The translations under genes and the position numbers were made by a program. Source: JALORV01 sp035429805 (GTDB lineage: Bacteria > Pseudomonadota > Gammaproteobacteria > Burkholderiales > Burkholderiaceae_F). Taken from it: a DNA stretch of 64,000 bases. Shown piece by piece: positions 62,034-64,000 of this stretch. Under the pieces are notes generated by a model that was not told the origin of the DNA, did not search any database, and saw only the letters and a list, made by a program, of their open reading frames with translations. The DNA is taken from contig DAOMFL010000011.1 in the NCBI GenBank assembly GCA_035429805.1, forward strand, positions 1-64,000. Direction: 5' to 3'. How positions within the stretch are numbered: position 1 is the stretch's first letter; each line of letters begins with the position of its first letter.

Positions 62034-62732
62034 ATGCGCGCGGTGCTGTTTGACGTCTTTGGCACGCTGCTCGACGTCTATTCAGTCACGCGCCGCGCCG
62101 AGGAACTTTATCCCGGCGAAGGGACGCGGCTGGCATTCCTGTGGCGCGAGAAGCAGCTTGAATATTCGCGCCTGCGCACGCTGTCGGGGCGCTACGTGCC
62201 ATTTTCCCAGGTCACGCGCGATGCGCTGGCGTTTGCGCTGAAGGCGCTCAGGCTGCTGGACGACGGCGGTCAGTCGACGATGCTGTTCGACGAGTACAAG
62301 CGCCTCGCGCCGTTCGTCGACGTCGCGCCGGCGCTCGAAAGACTGCACCGGGCCGGTGTGCGGACCGGCGTACTCTCCAATGGTGACTCGGAGATGCTCG
62401 AGCCGGTGCTCGTGACTTCCGGACTGCATCGCTACATCGACATCGTGCTGTCGGCGGACCAGGTGAAGGCGTTCAAGACCTCGCCCCTGGTCTACTCCCT
62501 CGGACCGCGCGTGCTGAAGATGCCGGCCGACCAGATCCTGTTCGTTTCCAGCAACGGCTGGGACGCCATCGCGGCCGCGTGGTGCGGCTACACGAGTTTC
62601 TGGGTCAACCGGCTCGGCCTGCCGCTGGACGAACTCGGCGGACGTCCGCACGGAATCGGCTCGACGCTGGCCGACGCGGCTGATTTTCTGCTTTCCCTTT
62701 CAAACCGAAACACGACGGAGACTGCTGCATGA
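62034..62732 (+). CDS. Haloacid dehalogenase, type II (L-2-haloacid dehalogenase-like)
   Basis: 232 residues. HAD motif I has the nucleophile Asp in LFDVFGTLLDVY, motif II the Ser/Thr in GVLSNGDSEML, and motif III the Lys in AFKTSPLVY and acidic SSNGWDAIAA, which is the type II dehalogenase pattern. The enzyme would hydrolyse L-2-haloalkanoates to the D-hydroxy acid; chloroacetate would give glycolate. Its TGA overlaps the aceB ATG by 4 bases. Confidence 0.88.
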   Translation: MRAVLFDVFGTLLDVYSVTRRAEELYPGEGTRLAFLWREKQLEYSRLRTLSGRYVPFSQVTRDALAFALKALRLLDDGGQSTMLFDEYKRLAPFVDVAPALERLHRAGVRTGVLSNGDSEMLEPVLVTSGLHRYIDIVLSADQVKAFKTSPLVYSLGPRVLKMPADQILFVSSNGWDAIAAAWCGYTSFWVNRLGLPLDELGGRPHGIGSTLADAADFLLSLSNRNTTETAA

Positions 62733-64000
62733 GCACCCCCACCGGCGTCCAGATCACGGCGCCGCTCGCCCCCGGTTACGACCGCATCCTCAACGCTGAC
62801 GCGCTGGCGCTGGTGGCGAAGCTGCATCGATCATTCGAGCCGCGCCGCCGCGAACTGCTGGCCGCGCGCGTCGAGCGCGCCCGGCGACTCGACGCCGGCG
62901 AGCGCCCCGACTTCCTGACGCAGACGAAGGCCGTGCGCGACGGGACCTGGACCATCGCGCCGATCCCGGCCGACCTGCACTGCCGCCGGGTCGAGATCAC
63001 CGGCCCGGTCGAGCGCAAGATGATCATCAACGCGCTGAATTCCGGGGCCGATTCCTACATGACGGACTTCGAGGACAGCAACTCGCCCAACTGGGACAAC
63101 CAGATCACCGGACAACTGAACCTCATCGACGCGATCCGTCGAACGATCACGCTGGAGCAGGGCGGCAAGACCTACAAGCTGAACGACAAGGTCGCGACGC
63201 TGGTCGTGCGGCCGCGCGGCTGGCACCTCGACGAGAAGCACGTCCTGGTCGACGGCCAGCGCGTCTCGGGCGGCATCTTCGATTTCGCTCTCTACATGTT
63301 CCACAACGCGAAGGAGCTGCTCGCGCGCGGCAGCGGCCCGTACTTCTACCTGCCAAAGATGGAGTCGCACCTCGAGGCGCGGCTGTGGAACGACATCTTC
63401 GTGATGACGCAGAAGGAGCTCGGCCTGCCGCAGGGCACGATCAAGGCGACGGTGCTGATCGAGACCATCCTCGCCGCGTTCGAGATGGACGAGATTCTGT
63501 ACGAGTTGCGCGAGCACTCGGCGGGACTGAACGCCGGCCGCTGGGACTACATCTTCTCGTGCATCAAGAAGTTCAAGGTCGACAAGAACTTCTGCCTGGC
63601 CGACCGCGCCAAGGTGACGATGACGGCGCCCTTCATGCGCGCCTACGCGCTGCTGCTGCTGGCGACCTGCCACAAGCGCAACGCGCCCGCCATTGGCGGC
63701 ATGAGCGCGCTCATCCCGATCAAGAACGACCCGGAAAAGAACGAAGCGGCGCTCGCCGGCGTCCGTGCGGACAAGAACCGCGACGCGACCGACGGCTACG
63801 ACGGCGGCTGGGTCGCGCACCCGGGACTGGTGCCGATCGCGATGGAAGAATTCGTCAAGGTGCTGGGTGACCGCGGCAACCAGATCGACAAGAAGCGCGA
63901 CGACATCAAGGTTGGCGCCGCCGACCTGCTGAACTTCCAGCCCGAGACGCCGATCACCGAGGCCGGACTGCGGATGAACATCAACGTCGGAATCCACTAC
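62729..64000 (+). CDS. aceB: Malate synthase A, 5' part (runs off the window)
   Basis: 424 codons are present, open to the last base; the full family length is about 530-540, so roughly a fifth is missing. It condenses glyoxylate and acetyl-CoA to malate. SYMTDFEDSNSPNWDN and the catalytic Arg region VVRPRGWHLDEKHV are clear, as are PYFYLPKMESHLEARLWND, KATVLIETILAAFEMDEI and NAGRWDYIFS, all typical of malate synthase A. The ATG overlaps the dehalogenase stop. No shorter start fits. Confidence 0.96.
   Translation, partial: MSTPTGVQITAPLAPGYDRILNADALALVAKLHRSFEPRRRELLAARVERARRLDAGERPDFLTQTKAVRDGTWTIAPIPADLHCRRVEITGPVERKMIINALNSGADSYMTDFEDSNSPNWDNQITGQLNLIDAIRRTITLEQGGKTYKLNDKVATLVVRPRGWHLDEKHVLVDGQRVSGGIFDFALYMFHNAKELLARGSGPYFYLPKMESHLEARLWNDIFVMTQKELGLPQGTIKATVLIETILAAFEMDEILYELREHSAGLNAGRWDYIFSCIKKFKVDKNFCLADRAKVTMTAPFMRAYALLLLATCHKRNAPAIGGMSALIPIKNDPEKNEAALAGVRADKNRDATDGYDGGWVAHPGLVPIAMEEFVKVLGDRGNQIDKKRDDIKVGAADLLNFQPETPITEAGLRMNINVGIHY

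Overview
This is a GC-rich chromosomal window whose gene families and gene order point to a betaproteobacterium, most likely of the Burkholderiales. The run leuC-leuD-leuB-asd-fimV-truA-trpF-trpB-trpA-accD-folC-SPOR-cvpA-purF-metZ, the complete isc operon, the prfB and lysS neighbourhood, a granule-type phasin and a DUF2863-like protein all fit that group. I cannot name a genus from the sequence alone. I see no rRNA, intact tRNA, CRISPR array, prophage or full insertion sequence, so this is core chromosome with accessory patches.

Layout. 1-2.5 kb: a small secreted or membrane peptide, a PEP-CTERM lectin-like protein, a possible 41-residue membrane peptide and a small membrane protein. 2.5-11.8 kb: maeB, divergent from a transporter-acyltransferase fusion coupled to a patatin lipase, then aroC, an MFS transporter, an M48 lipoprotein protease and an exported intradiol dioxygenase. 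12-29.4 kb: leucine, aspartate-family, tryptophan, fatty-acid, folate, purine and methionine biosynthesis, with fimV and truA embedded. metZ is preceded by a SAM-II riboswitch and an intrinsic terminator that touches its start codon. 29.6-32 kb: two adjacent exported proteins that join a cytochrome c-like segment to ASH/choice-of-anchor repeats and a C-terminal anchor tail. 32.2-37.8 kb: iscRSUA-hscBA-fdx-iscX behind a strong promoter overlaid by a palindrome.

37.8-43.5 kb is accessory: a broken lipoprotein gene, a phospholipase D-like lipoprotein, a small lipoprotein, a hotdog thioesterase, an unrecognised protein and a Nudix hydrolase. 43.5-47.8 kb on the minus strand holds prfB (with its +1 frameshift site), a GNAT, an SDR, lysS and the Nudix gene. 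A 178-bp element bounded by a perfect 19-bp inverted repeat sits exactly between prfB and the GNAT gene. 48-49 kb: a phasin with a near-consensus promoter. 49-53 kb: five overlapping genes (HDAC-like deacetylase, EamA transporter, thioesterase, nitroreductase, tartrate/D-malate-type dehydrogenase). 53-59.3 kb: cyclopropane fatty acid synthase, DUF2863-like protein, exported nucleotidase, MFS transporter and RraA-family protein. 59.5-64 kb: the glyoxylate shunt, aceA and aceB, with an orphan ParA-like ATPase and a haloacid dehalogenase between them; aceB runs off the window end.

How it works together: the window is dominated by anabolic housekeeping (Leu, Trp, Met, Lys/Thr precursors, chorismate, purine, folate, malonyl-CoA), iron-sulfur assembly and C2/C4 carbon metabolism (isocitrate lyase, malate synthase, malic enzyme, tartrate/malate dehydrogenase). 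Many neighbouring genes overlap by 1-8 bases, which suggests translational coupling.
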